Shown here in pieces: positions 13,270 through 21,847 of a stretch of DNA of 25,481 nucleotides. The position numbers and the translations under genes are program-made. The DNA lies in NCBI GenBank assembly GCA_016207585.1, contig JACQPI010000021.1, positions 1-25,481 on the forward strand. Direction: 5' to 3'. A model generated the notes under the pieces. That model did not search any database and was not told where the DNA came from. It saw only the letters and a program-made list of their open reading frames with translations. Positions within the stretch are counted from its first letter, which is position 1. The number at the start of each line of letters is the position of its first letter. The DNA is from Elusimicrobiota bacterium (GTDB lineage Bacteria > Elusimicrobiota > Elusimicrobia > UBA1565 > JACRDR01).

Positions 13270-13632
13270 ATGACTCGTAAACGGACCGCGGGGGGGATCC
13301 TGGCGGCGCTTTGGATCTTCGTCCTGGTCTGGGAACAGATACAATCCATCCGGCTCGGCTATGAACTGGAGCGTACTCGCCAGGCCGTAGAGACACAGCG
13401 GGGGCGCAACGCCTATCTGCGGCTCGATCTCCAAAGGGAAAGCTCCCCCGAATGGATTTCAAGCCTGGCGCGCGTCCGCTTGGGCATGTCGCCGCTGTTG
13501 CCGGAAAACTTGATTCTATTGGGGAGCGCCCCCAGAGCTCTCGAGAGTCGAGAATCCCGGCGCGCCCTGCGGAAACGCGAGCCGTCCGGGACTTTGCTGA
13601 GCCGCTTGTTGACCGTGTCGGCGGCCCGCTAG
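13270..13632 (+). CDS. ftsL: FtsL-like cell division protein
   Basis: FtsL is a small bitopic divisome protein that, with FtsB and FtsQ, activates FtsW-FtsI. The 120-residue product has a short basic cytoplasmic N-terminus, a membrane segment (about 9-24, ILAALWIFVLVWEQI) and a heptad-like helix (about 25-60, LGYELERTRQAVETQRGRNAYLRLDLQRE). A juxta-helical region SPEWISSLARVRLGMSPLLPENLILL then resembles the end of FtsL/FtsB-type proteins. The C-terminus is Arg/Ser-rich. FtsL is poorly conserved, so the call rests on topology and on the position between rsmH and ftsI. ATG 13270 lacks a Shine-Dalgarno. Confidence 0.75.
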   Translation: MTRKRTAGGILAALWIFVLVWEQIQSIRLGYELERTRQAVETQRGRNAYLRLDLQRESSPEWISSLARVRLGMSPLLPENLILLGSAPRALESRESRRALRKREPSGTLLSRLLTVSAAR

Positions 13633-13653
13633 CAACGCTGGGAACTGACCCGT

Positions 13654-15369
13654 ATGACAAGCAAGTCGCGTTTGACGTGCTGCACCCTGTTGTGCCTCGT
13701 TCCTCTGCTCCCCATCACCGCCCGTCTTGGAGAGCTTCAAATCCTGCAGCATCGCGAACTCTCGAGCCGGGCCGTAGGGCAGATGAATCTGGAGTCCATC
13801 CAGATCGCTTCCCGCGGCCGCATCCTGGACCGTTCGGGGAAGGTATTGGCGGAGTCCCTGCCGTCCTGGTCGAGTTTCCTGGACCCCTCGCTCGTCAAAT
13901 CGCGGACGAAAACGGCCGACCTGCTCGCCGATGTCATGCAGGTGGGCCGAGCCGAGATTCTGCGAAAGCTCCGGGCGCCCAACCGCTTCGTATGGTTGAA
14001 ACGCAAGATAACCCCCGAGGAGCGGGATTCCCTGATCCGCCTTAAGATCGACGGGGTCGCCGTCCTTGAGGACGCCCAGCGCTTTTACCCTAATGATAGA
14101 ATCGCGCGGGGGCTACTGGGCGCCGTGAGCGTCGACCAGAAGGGCCTTTCGGGCTTGGAATCGGCTTACGAGAGCGACCTGGCCGGAACCCCCGGGACAC
14201 TGCGCTTGATCCGCGACGGCTCAGGCCGTCACGTGCTTCTGGCGGCCCGGGAGCAGCGGCAAGCGCCTCCCGATCTCATACTGACGATCGATCAGAACAT
14301 GCAGCATTTCGCGCATGCGGCCCTCCAGGAAGGGGTGGCGCGCCATGAGCCGAGACAGGCCCTGGTCATGGTCCAGGACTCGCGCAGCGGCGACCTGCTG
14401 GCGGTCGCCTCCCATCCGGAGGATCCGTTGAAAAATCCCGCCGTTCAAGAGACCTTCGAACCCGGCTCGACCTACAAGCTGGTTACGATGGCCGCCGCCC
14501 TCGAGGAAAATTGGGTCGGGATCGGGGACGAATCGAGCGGCGAAGGGGGGCGGTGGGAAGTCTCGCCGAGGGTCACGATCAAGGATCACGAGCCCCTGGG
14601 AACCATCACGATCGCCGAGGCTTTCGAAAAATCCTCCAACATCGTCCTGGCAAAGCTCGGACTCGCGCTCGGCCCGGACCGGTTTTACTTCTACTCCCAC
14701 GCCTTCGGCTTCGGCGTGCGCACGGGCATCGACCTTCCCGGCGAGAGCCCGGGACATGTGCGCAACCTGGGCCTGAAGGAGCGCGTGGAGCTCGCCAACA
14801 ACTCCTTCGGGCAAGGGCTGTCGGTCACCGCCCTCCAGATGCTAAACGCCTATACGGCGGTCGCCAACGACGGAGTTCTCCTGGAGCCCCGTCTGGTGAT
14901 GGAGGCGGGGCGGCGCAAGACCTCCGCTTCGGCGGTCGTACGCCGCGTCGCGGGCCGGGAAACGATCCAAACCCTGAAACGACTTCTGGAGGGAGTCGTG
15001 GAGCGCGGGACCGGAATCGCCGCGGCGGTTCCCGGCTACCGGATCGCCGGCAAGACGGGAACCGCCCAGAAATTGGACGAGACGACCCGGCGCTATTCCG
15101 CGACGGATTACGTCGCCTCGTTCGTCGGTTATGCTCCCTCCAGAAGCCCGCGCTTCACGATCCTGGTGTTGATGGACAGCCCGCGGAAGGGTTATTATGG
15201 ATCCGACGTGGCCGCACCCCTATTTTCCAAGCTTATGCGACAACTTCTGGCCTACGACGGCATCGCGCCGGATGCGGCGCCGGACCCTCCCGTCCATGTC
15301 CCCGTGTTCTCCAGGCGTCCTCTTGTCCCCGGGCCCGCGCACGCCCCTTCCGCGCTCCGGGCGCCGTGA
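13654..15369 (+). CDS. ftsI: Septal peptidoglycan transpeptidase FtsI (PBP3-type)
   Basis: FtsI is the class B penicillin-binding protein that cross-links septal peptidoglycan with FtsW. The 571-residue protein has one membrane anchor (about 7-25), a pedestal region with RGRILDRSGKVLAESLPS, and the transpeptidase domain. The three active-site motifs are present: STYK in EPGSTYK (nucleophile Ser272), SSN (327-329) and KTG (467-469, in AGKTGTAQK). After the KTG the domain ends within about 70 residues. A Pro-rich tail without PASTA repeats follows. ATG 13654 is 21 nt after the ftsL-like stop. The stop overlaps the murE GTG start. The position in the dcw cluster favours FtsI over sporulation or elongation paralogues. 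Confidence 0.94.
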   Translation: MTSKSRLTCCTLLCLVPLLPITARLGELQILQHRELSSRAVGQMNLESIQIASRGRILDRSGKVLAESLPSWSSFLDPSLVKSRTKTADLLADVMQVGRAEILRKLRAPNRFVWLKRKITPEERDSLIRLKIDGVAVLEDAQRFYPNDRIARGLLGAVSVDQKGLSGLESAYESDLAGTPGTLRLIRDGSGRHVLLAAREQRQAPPDLILTIDQNMQHFAHAALQEGVARHEPRQALVMVQDSRSGDLLAVASHPEDPLKNPAVQETFEPGSTYKLVTMAAALEENWVGIGDESSGEGGRWEVSPRVTIKDHEPLGTITIAEAFEKSSNIVLAKLGLALGPDRFYFYSHAFGFGVRTGIDLPGESPGHVRNLGLKERVELANNSFGQGLSVTALQMLNAYTAVANDGVLLEPRLVMEAGRRKTSASAVVRRVAGRETIQTLKRLLEGVVERGTGIAAAVPGYRIAGKTGTAQKLDETTRRYSATDYVASFVGYAPSRSPRFTILVLMDSPRKGYYGSDVAAPLFSKLMRQLLAYDGIAPDAAPDPPVHVPVFSRRPLVPGPAHAPSALRAP

Positions 15370-16874
15370 GACTCTCCGAATTGCTGCACGGCCTGGAGGT
15401 TCGCCGCGCTTCCGGGTCCCTGACGGGGGAGATACTCTCTTTGTGCTACGATTCGCGTCGGGCCGCTCCGGGATGCCTGTTTTTCGCTCTTCCGGGCGCC
15501 CGTACGGACGGGAACCGGTTCGCTCGCGAAGCGATCGAAAAAGGGGCGGCGGCGGTGATGAGCGAACTGCCCCAGCCCCCCGCCCCGCTCATCGCCGCCC
15601 GCCGCGGCCCAGGAGCTTCCGGGGTGATCTGGATCGAGGTGGAAAACGTGCTCGAGGCGATGAGCCGGGCCGCGGCGCTCTTCTACGAACGCCCTTCCCG
15701 GCGGCTGACGCTGCTCGGCGTCACGGGCACCAACGGCAAGACGACCACGACGTATCTTCTGGAGTCCATCCTCGCGCGCTCGGGCGCGAGCGCCGGGGTC
15801 ATCGGAACGGTCGATTACCGGCTTCGCGGCAGGCCCGTTGAGAAGGCGTCCAACACGACCCCGCTGTCCGCGGATCTTCAGCGGCTCCTGAGCCAAATGC
15901 GCGCGCGCGGCGCCACCCACGTCGCGATGGAGGTCTCGTCGCACGCGCTGTCGCTTCATAGGGTCGACGACGTGGATTTCGACGTCGCGATCTTCACCAA
16001 CCTCCATCGGGACCATCTCGATTACCACAAGACGCCGGAGCGCTACTTCGAGGCGAAGGCCCGCCTGTTCGATTTGCTGTGCCGGGTCGACACGGCGAAG
16101 AAGCGCCGCGCGGCCGTCCTCAACGCCGACGATCCGAAAACGGAACCGATCAAACGCAGGGTCGTGGACGCGGACGTCGTGACGTACGGGTTCGACGCCT
16201 CGGCGGACGTTCGAGGGCTGTCGTGCCATGTCGGCCTGGAAGGGACCTCCCTGCGGTTGCGCCACCGAACCGGGGAGTGGCTGGCTCATCTAAAACTGAT
16301 CGGCCGCTTCAACGCCGCGAACGCCTTGGCGGCCGCGGCGGCGATGCTGTGGCTGGGTCACGAACCCAGGAAGATCATCGAGGGCCTGGAGGCCCTGTCC
16401 CACATTCCGGGCCGCCTCGAGCCGGTCAAAATCCGGGGGAACTTCCGCGTCTTCGTGGATTACGCCCATACCGACAGCGCGCTGCGCCTGGTCCTGGAAA
16501 ACGTGCGCACGCTTCCCCACCGCAGGGTTCTCACCGTCTTCGGCTGCGGAGGGGACCGCGATAAGACCAAGCGCGGGCCGATGGGAGCTGCCGCCTGCGA
16601 CTTGAGCGACCTTGCGATCCTCACCAGCGACAATCCGCGCACGGAGGATCCCCGGGCGATTCTCTACCAGATCGAGGAGGGCATCAAGAGCGCCGGACGC
16701 CAAAATTATAAAATAGTTCCGGACCGGCGAGAGGCGATCGCGGAGGCGATCCGCCAGGCGCGCGAAGGCGATATCGTTCTCATTGCCGGGAAGGGGCATG
16801 AAACGTATCAAATCCTCAAGGACCGCACCATTGCCTTCGATGACCGGGAGGTCGTTCGCGAGATATTGAGATGA
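15366..16874 (+). CDS. murE: UDP-MurNAc-L-Ala-D-Glu:meso-diaminopimelate ligase MurE
   Basis: MurE adds the third residue of the peptidoglycan stem peptide in the cytoplasm. The 502-residue product has the N-terminal UDP-binding domain (CYDSRRAAPGCLFFALPGARTDG), the Mur ligase P-loop TGTNGKTTT (Lys125), SNTTPLSADLQ, the EVSSHALSLHRV block, NLHRDHLDYH, and a C-terminal domain with VDYAHTDSALR. The DNPR motif (422-425) is characteristic of enzymes that use meso-diaminopimelate rather than lysine, so the cell wall is probably of the DAP type. The start is GTG 15366, overlapping the ftsI stop. The frame stays open far upstream inside ftsI but that part is not coding. The stop overlaps the murF ATG. 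Confidence 0.96.
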   Translation: MRLSELLHGLEVRRASGSLTGEILSLCYDSRRAAPGCLFFALPGARTDGNRFAREAIEKGAAAVMSELPQPPAPLIAARRGPGASGVIWIEVENVLEAMSRAAALFYERPSRRLTLLGVTGTNGKTTTTYLLESILARSGASAGVIGTVDYRLRGRPVEKASNTTPLSADLQRLLSQMRARGATHVAMEVSSHALSLHRVDDVDFDVAIFTNLHRDHLDYHKTPERYFEAKARLFDLLCRVDTAKKRRAAVLNADDPKTEPIKRRVVDADVVTYGFDASADVRGLSCHVGLEGTSLRLRHRTGEWLAHLKLIGRFNAANALAAAAAMLWLGHEPRKIIEGLEALSHIPGRLEPVKIRGNFRVFVDYAHTDSALRLVLENVRTLPHRRVLTVFGCGGDRDKTKRGPMGAAACDLSDLAILTSDNPRTEDPRAILYQIEEGIKSAGRQNYKIVPDRREAIAEAIRQAREGDIVLIAGKGHETYQILKDRTIAFDDREVVREILR

Positions 16875-18235
16875 AGCTGAACCTGACTTGGGGCGCCTTG
16901 GCGCGAGTCTGCGGCGGCGTCTTGACGCGCGGCGCGGCGCAAGCCCCATGCGACTGCATTTCAACCGATACCCGCCGTCTGAAGCCCGAGGAGGCGTTTT
17001 GGGCCCTGCGCGGCGCGCGAACCGACGGCCACGGCTTCCTGCCGGCCGCGCGCAAGGCCGCCGGCTGGATCGTCTGGCGGGAGGCGCCGTTGCCTTCCGA
17101 CCTTCCCCCGCACGTCCTGGCGGTGCCCGACACGTTGAAAGCGCTGCAGGCCCTGGCGGCCTTCCATCGCCGCCGCTTCGACATCCCGGTCGCGGCGATC
17201 ACCGGGTCGAACGGAAAAACGACGACCAAGGACATGTTGCGCGCTATCTGCGCCCGGCAGGGCCGGACCTGCGCGACGACGGGCAATCTCAACAACCAAT
17301 TCGGCCTGCCCCTTTCCATCCTGGAGCTCCTGCCGGAGGACCGCTTCGGGGTGTTCGAGCTGGGGGCCTCCCGTGCCGGGGAGATTGACGCGTTGACCCG
17401 CATCGCGGATCCCACCGTGGCCGTCCTGACCAATATCGGCCCGGCCCACCTCGAATTCTTCGGAAGTCTCGAGGGAGTCTTCAAAGCCAAGACCGAGATC
17501 CTCGCGGCCGCCGGGCCGCAAACCCGCTTCGCCATCAACATCGACGACGCTCGGCTGGCCAACCTGGAAGCGGCCCTGGGCCCGCGGGCCCTCACCTACG
17601 GCGCGAGCGAACGGGCCGTGGTGCGCTTGACGCGGGAAATCGGCTCCGCAAACACCTCCTTCACGCTCGTCATCCAGAGGCGCCAAGTCCCGCTTCAGCT
17701 TGCCGTGGCGAGCCGCATCCATCGCCTCAACGCCCTGGCGGCGGCCGCAGGCGCGGTCGGCATGGGGCTCGGCCCGAGCGACATCGCCCAAGGGCTCGAA
17801 GCCTTCCGGCCTTCGCCCCTGCGATTCGAGCTGCGTCCCCACGCCTCCGGCGCCGCGTTCGTCGTGGACGCCTATAACGCCAATCCCGCTTCGATGAAGG
17901 CCGGAATCGAGAGCTTCTGCGAGGCCTATCCGAAATCAAAACGCATCCTGGTTCTGGGGGACATGAAGGAGCTGGGAGCCGATTCCGGCTCTCTTCACCG
18001 CGAACTGGGGGAGTGGATCGCGGCTCAAAACGTCTCGGCCGTCTTCCTGGCCGGACAGGATATGCGGCACGCCTTCGAGGCGATCCAAAAATCCTCGAAA
18101 CGCATCGAAACGATCCATGGCGGCGACTGGAAAGTCTGGCTTCGCGCGTTGAAGGAGCGTCTCTCCCCGGATGCCGCCGTGTATTTCAAGGCTTCGCGCG
18201 CCATGGCGTTCGAGGAGCTGGTCGCCAAACTCTAG
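16871..18235 (+). CDS. murF: UDP-MurNAc-tripeptide:D-Ala-D-Ala ligase MurF
   Basis: MurF adds the D-Ala-D-Ala dipeptide, completing the cytoplasmic UDP-MurNAc-pentapeptide. The 454-residue protein has the MurF-type N-terminal domain with STDTRRLKPEEAFWALRGARTDGHGFL, the ATP-binding TGSNGKTTTKDM (Lys116), the diagnostic GNLNNQFGLPLSIL, ELGASRAGEIDALTRIADP, TNIGPAHLEFFGS, and a C-terminal domain with VVDAYNANPASMKAGI and LGDMKELG. ATG 16871 overlaps the murE stop. The gene ends 4 nt before mraY. Confidence 0.96.
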   Translation: MKLNLTWGALARVCGGVLTRGAAQAPCDCISTDTRRLKPEEAFWALRGARTDGHGFLPAARKAAGWIVWREAPLPSDLPPHVLAVPDTLKALQALAAFHRRRFDIPVAAITGSNGKTTTKDMLRAICARQGRTCATTGNLNNQFGLPLSILELLPEDRFGVFELGASRAGEIDALTRIADPTVAVLTNIGPAHLEFFGSLEGVFKAKTEILAAAGPQTRFAINIDDARLANLEAALGPRALTYGASERAVVRLTREIGSANTSFTLVIQRRQVPLQLAVASRIHRLNALAAAAGAVGMGLGPSDIAQGLEAFRPSPLRFELRPHASGAAFVVDAYNANPASMKAGIESFCEAYPKSKRILVLGDMKELGADSGSLHRELGEWIAAQNVSAVFLAGQDMRHAFEAIQKSSKRIETIHGGDWKVWLRALKERLSPDAAVYFKASRAMAFEELVAKL

Positions 18236-18239
18236 GCCT

Positions 18240-19325
18240 ATGCTCTATTATCTTCATGGGCTGCGGGATTTCTGGAGCCCGCTCAACGTTTTCCAGTACA
18301 TCACGTTCCGCACGGGCGCAGCGGCCCTGAGCGCCCTGGGGATATCCCTCGCGCTGGGCCCGCTCGTCATCCGGTTGCTGCGCCGATATAAAGTGGAGCA
18401 GATACAGAGGACCGACGGTCCGGCGACCCACCTCGTCAAGCATGGGACGCCGACGATGGGGGGAATCCTTCTTTTCGCGGCGGTCCTCTCCTCGGCGCTC
18501 TTGTGGATGAAACCCGATTCGCGATTCACATGGCTCCTGCTGGGCGTAACGGCCGCGTTGACCGCCGTCGGCTTCCTGGACGATTACCTCAAGTTGGTGC
18601 TGAAAAATTCGAAGGGAGCCTCATCGAGATTGAAGTTCACGGTTCAAACGGTCGTCGCCCTGGCGGCGGCGATGTACCTGGCGGCCGATCCGCCCAACGC
18701 CGCTTATCTCACGAAAGTCTTCATCCCTTATACAAAGGGATTCTCCATCGATTTGGGACCCCTCTATTTTTTCCTGGCGATCTTGGTGATCGTGGGTTCC
18801 TCGAACGCGGTCAACCTCACCGACGGATTGGACGGCTTGGCGGCCGGAAGCATCCTGTTTTGCGCGATCGCCTACGGCGTGTTGGCGTATGTGGCGGGCA
18901 ACGCGAAATTCGCGGCCTACCTGCGCATCATTCCCGTCGAAGGCGCCGGGGAGATCGCGGTGTTTTTGGGAGCGATCGCGGGCGCCTGCATGGGCTTTCT
19001 GTGGTACAACGCCTACCCGGCCCAGATGTTCATGGGCGATACGAGCTCCCTCTTCCTGGGCGGCGTGATCGGGACGGTAGCTCTATGCATCAAGCAGGAG
19101 CTCCTCCTGCCGATCGTGGGTGGCGTATTCGTCGCCGAGACGTTTTCCGTCATCCTCCAGATGTCTTCCTATAAGCTCAGGAAGGGCAAACGGATATTCC
19201 GGATGGCTCCCCTTCACCATCACTTCGAGCTCAGCGGCGTCGCAGAACCCAAGGTCACTGTCCGGTTCTGGATCGCGAGCATCGTCTTGATGCTTGCGGC
19301 GCTGGCCTCTCTCAAGATACGTTAG
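18240..19325 (+). CDS. mraY: Phospho-MurNAc-pentapeptide transferase MraY
   Basis: MraY transfers phospho-MurNAc-pentapeptide to undecaprenyl phosphate at the inner membrane, making lipid I. The 361-residue polytopic protein has all the main active-site blocks: HLVKHGTPTMGGILL, FLDDYLK (Asp114-Asp115), NAVNLTDGLDGLAAG (Asp195, Asp198), FMGDTSSLFLGG (Asp267) and MAPLHHHFE. In most homologues the fourth block reads FMGD.GSL; here the Gly is Ser269. I chose ATG 18240, 4 nt after the murF stop, because the frame further upstream lies inside murF and 18240 gives the normal N-terminus MLYYL. The stop overlaps the murD GTG by one base. Confidence 0.96.
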   Translation: MLYYLHGLRDFWSPLNVFQYITFRTGAAALSALGISLALGPLVIRLLRRYKVEQIQRTDGPATHLVKHGTPTMGGILLFAAVLSSALLWMKPDSRFTWLLLGVTAALTAVGFLDDYLKLVLKNSKGASSRLKFTVQTVVALAAAMYLAADPPNAAYLTKVFIPYTKGFSIDLGPLYFFLAILVIVGSSNAVNLTDGLDGLAAGSILFCAIAYGVLAYVAGNAKFAAYLRIIPVEGAGEIAVFLGAIAGACMGFLWYNAYPAQMFMGDTSSLFLGGVIGTVALCIKQELLLPIVGGVFVAETFSVILQMSSYKLRKGKRIFRMAPLHHHFELSGVAEPKVTVRFWIASIVLMLAALASLKIR

Positions 19326-20722
19326 TGGATCCGTCCATGGATCGATTCGACCCCAAGCTGCTGCGGAAGAAACACGCGGGCATCCTGGGGCTCGGCCGCT
19401 CCGGCCTCCAGGCGGCGAATCTCCTCGCCAGGAAAGGATTCAAGGTGCTCGTTTCGGACCGGCGGCCGCGCCGCGAAACGGCGCTCCTGGCGCGCAAGCT
19501 GCGTCCCGGCGTGCGTTGGGAAGGGGGAGGGCATTCGGACAAGCTCCTGCGCTGCGCCTTCGCGGTGAAAAGCCCCGGCATCGCAAGCCACGCTCCCATC
19601 CTGGAGAAGCTGCGCAAGGCCGGCGTGCCGGTGTTCAGCGAGCTGGAAACGGCCCTTGCGTTCTGCCCGGCGCGCGGCGTCGTGGCGGTGACGGGCACCA
19701 ACGGGAAGACGACCACGACCCTGCTGCTCGCCTCCATCTTCAAGGCCGCCCGCCGCGGCCATCACGCCGCCGGGAACCTGGGGATTGCGCTCTCGGCCGT
19801 CTCGCCCAAAGTCAAAAAAAAGGACACCCTGATCCTGGAGGTATCCAGCTACCAGCTCGAGGACAGCCGCTATTTCCGGCCGAGCGTCGGCGCCCTCCTC
19901 AACGTGACGGCCGACCATATCGATCATCACGGCGGCATGTCCCGTTATATCCAGGCCAAGGCGCGCCTCTTCCACCGGCAGGATCGAGAGGATTATTGCG
20001 TCTTCAACGGCGACGATCCCATCGTGGTCAAGCTCTCGCGGCAATGCCCCGCCCGCAAGCTCTTCTTTTCCCATCATCGCCGGACTCTCAGCCATGCCTG
20101 GATCGACTCTGGAAAAATTTGCGTCAAGCTCCCCCGCCAAGCCAAGGAAACCCGGCTGAGCCCGCCCAAGCTGCCGGGGCTCCATAATCTTGAGAATGCG
20201 ATGGCGGCCGCCCTGGCGGCGCTGGCCTCCGGAATCAAGACGGCATCGATCCAGAAGGGCTTCAAGGGCTTTAAGGGGGTCGAACATCGCCTCGAGCCCT
20301 GCGCGGCGGTCCGCGCGATCCACTGCATCAACGATTCCAAGGCGACGAACGTCGAGTCCACCCTGACGGCGTTGAAGGCGCTTTCCGATTTTCGGGCCCC
20401 GCGCATTCTCCTGATTCTCGGCGGGCTCCACAAGGGCTACCCCTATACGCCCCTTCGGTCCTTTCTCGGCACCACGGTCAAGGGGATACTGACCATCGGC
20501 AGCGCCGCGCGCAAGGTCGAGGAGGACTTGAGCGGCTGCGTCCCGATTTTTCCCTGCTCGACGCTGAAAGACGCGGTCAAGATCGGCCTTCAAGTCGGAG
20601 CCAAGGGGGATATCCTGCTCCTCTCGCCCGCCTGCGCCTCGTTCGACCAGTTCCAGGACTTCGAGGACCGCGGCCGGCAGTTCAAGGACTTCCTGCGCAA
20701 GGCGCGGGCGGGCAAGCTTTGA
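19325..20722 (+). CDS. murD: UDP-MurNAc-L-Ala:D-Glu ligase MurD
   Basis: MurD adds D-glutamate to UDP-MurNAc-L-Ala in the cytoplasm. The 465-residue protein starts with the MurD-specific Rossmann segment ILGLGRSGLQAANLLARKG, then the ATP motif TGTNGKTTTT (Lys128), HHAAGNLGIALS, the EVSSYQLEDSRYF block, NVTADHIDHHGGMSRYIQAKARLF, GLHNLENAMAAALAA, EHRLEP and INDSKATNVEST. It ends with LLSPACASFDQFQDFEDRGRQFKDF, all typical. The GTG at 19325 overlaps the mraY TAG by one base. An in-frame ATG at 19337 is an equally possible start and would lose four residues only. Neither has a strong ribosome site. Confidence 0.95.
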   Translation: MDPSMDRFDPKLLRKKHAGILGLGRSGLQAANLLARKGFKVLVSDRRPRRETALLARKLRPGVRWEGGGHSDKLLRCAFAVKSPGIASHAPILEKLRKAGVPVFSELETALAFCPARGVVAVTGTNGKTTTTLLLASIFKAARRGHHAAGNLGIALSAVSPKVKKKDTLILEVSSYQLEDSRYFRPSVGALLNVTADHIDHHGGMSRYIQAKARLFHRQDREDYCVFNGDDPIVVKLSRQCPARKLFFSHHRRTLSHAWIDSGKICVKLPRQAKETRLSPPKLPGLHNLENAMAAALAALASGIKTASIQKGFKGFKGVEHRLEPCAAVRAIHCINDSKATNVESTLTALKALSDFRAPRILLILGGLHKGYPYTPLRSFLGTTVKGILTIGSAARKVEEDLSGCVPIFPCSTLKDAVKIGLQVGAKGDILLLSPACASFDQFQDFEDRGRQFKDFLRKARAGKL

Positions 20723-20743
20723 ATCGGGAGCGCTGACGCAACC

Positions 20744-21847
20744 ATGCGACGAGCGGGCCGGATCGACTACCAAATAGTGACGCTCAGCCTCGGCCTGCTC
20801 GTATTCGGGTTGGTGATGGTTTATTCGGCGAGCGCCATCTGGGCCGACCAGCGCTATCACGATTCCCTCTATTTTCTCAAGCGCCAGGCTCTGTGGATAT
20901 TGATCGGGCTGCCGATCATGGCGCTCTTGTCCCGGCTGGACTACAACCGGCTCAAGGAGTGGATTTGGCCCCTGTTGCTTCTCAACGCGGTCAGCCTCTT
21001 GGCCGTATTGTTCACGTCGCCGGTGGGAGGCGCCAGGCGCTGGATTCGATTCGGGCCGCTCGGCTTCCAACCGGCCGAGTTCACCAAGCTGATCCTCGTC
21101 CTGTTTTTGGCCGACTACATAGACCGTAAACGCAGCAAGGTCGACTCGGCGCTCAAGGGGCTCGCGGTGCCGTGGGCCGTGATGGGTATTTTTCTGGGGC
21201 TCATCGCGCTGGAGCCCGATCTGGGAACGCCGGTCCTCATATTCCTCATCGCAAGCATCACCCTGTTCATCGGAGGCGCCCGGGCGCGCTACGTCCTGGG
21301 CGTCATCGCCTGCGCCGTCCCGGTCCTGGCCTATGAAATACTCCGTTACCCCTACCGCCGGCAGCGGCTGGCGCATTTTCTGCAGCCCTGGTCGGATCCC
21401 AGGGGCTCGGGCTACCAGATCGTCCAATCGATGCTGGCGGTCGGCTCCGGCGGTTGGTTCGGCCGGGGGCTGGGGTCCTCGCAGATCAAGCTCATGTACC
21501 TTCCCGCGCCGCACACGGATTTCATATTCCCGATCATCGCCGAGGAACTCGGATTGCTCGGAAGCCTGGGGCTCCCGCTCCTCTTCGCGGTTTTGTTCAC
21601 GCGGGGAATGAGGATCGCGCGCACCGCGCCCAACCTCTTTGGAGAGCTCTTGGCCTCCGGCATCAGCGTCTGGATCGTTCTCCAGGCCTACTTCAATATC
21701 GCGATGTCCATCGGCCTCCTGCCGACGAAGGGCGTCCCTCTGCCTTTTTTCTCCTCCGGAGGATCGTCCATTCTGGTCACCCTGGCCGGCATCGGCATCC
21801 TTCTGAGCATCTCCCGCCAATGCAGCCGGACGGTGGCGATCTCATGA
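20744..21847 (+). CDS. ftsW: Septal peptidoglycan glycosyltransferase FtsW
   Basis: FtsW is the SEDS-family polymerase that builds septal glycan strands from lipid II with FtsI. The 367-residue protein has about ten membrane segments and the family landmarks DYQIVTLSLGLLVFGLVMVYSAS, GGARRWIRFGPLGFQPAEFTKL, ALEPDLGTPVLIF, GYQIVQSMLAVGSGGWFGRGLGSSQIKLMYLPAPHTDFIFPIIAEELG and KGVPLPFFSSGGSS. Asp259 in HTDF matches the proposed catalytic aspartate. FtsW rather than RodA is chosen from its location between murD and murG and the loop sequence. ATG 20744 is 21 nt after murD. The stop overlaps the murG ATG (ATGA at 21844-21847). Confidence 0.95.
   Translation: MRRAGRIDYQIVTLSLGLLVFGLVMVYSASAIWADQRYHDSLYFLKRQALWILIGLPIMALLSRLDYNRLKEWIWPLLLLNAVSLLAVLFTSPVGGARRWIRFGPLGFQPAEFTKLILVLFLADYIDRKRSKVDSALKGLAVPWAVMGIFLGLIALEPDLGTPVLIFLIASITLFIGGARARYVLGVIACAVPVLAYEILRYPYRRQRLAHFLQPWSDPRGSGYQIVQSMLAVGSGGWFGRGLGSSQIKLMYLPAPHTDFIFPIIAEELGLLGSLGLPLLFAVLFTRGMRIARTAPNLFGELLASGISVWIVLQAYFNIAMSIGLLPTKGVPLPFFSSGGSSILVTLAGIGILLSISRQCSRTVAIS

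Noticed and set aside
14511..15365. Upstream extension of the murE reading frame
   Set aside because: This part overlaps the ftsI transpeptidase domain and reads as Arg/Gly/Pro-rich nonsense. The GTG at 15366 starts the true MurE N-terminus.
20892..20900. DnaA-box-like TGTGGATAT
   Set aside because: A single 8-of-9 match inside ftsW coding sequence. No cluster and no AT-rich unwinding region nearby, so no origin is claimed.
19322..21820. 832-codon open frame on the minus strand opposite murD and ftsW
   Set aside because: It is antisense to two genes with full family motifs. Its composition is rich in Arg, Asp, Glu, Gln and Gly, as expected for a GC-rich shadow frame, and it shows no domain.
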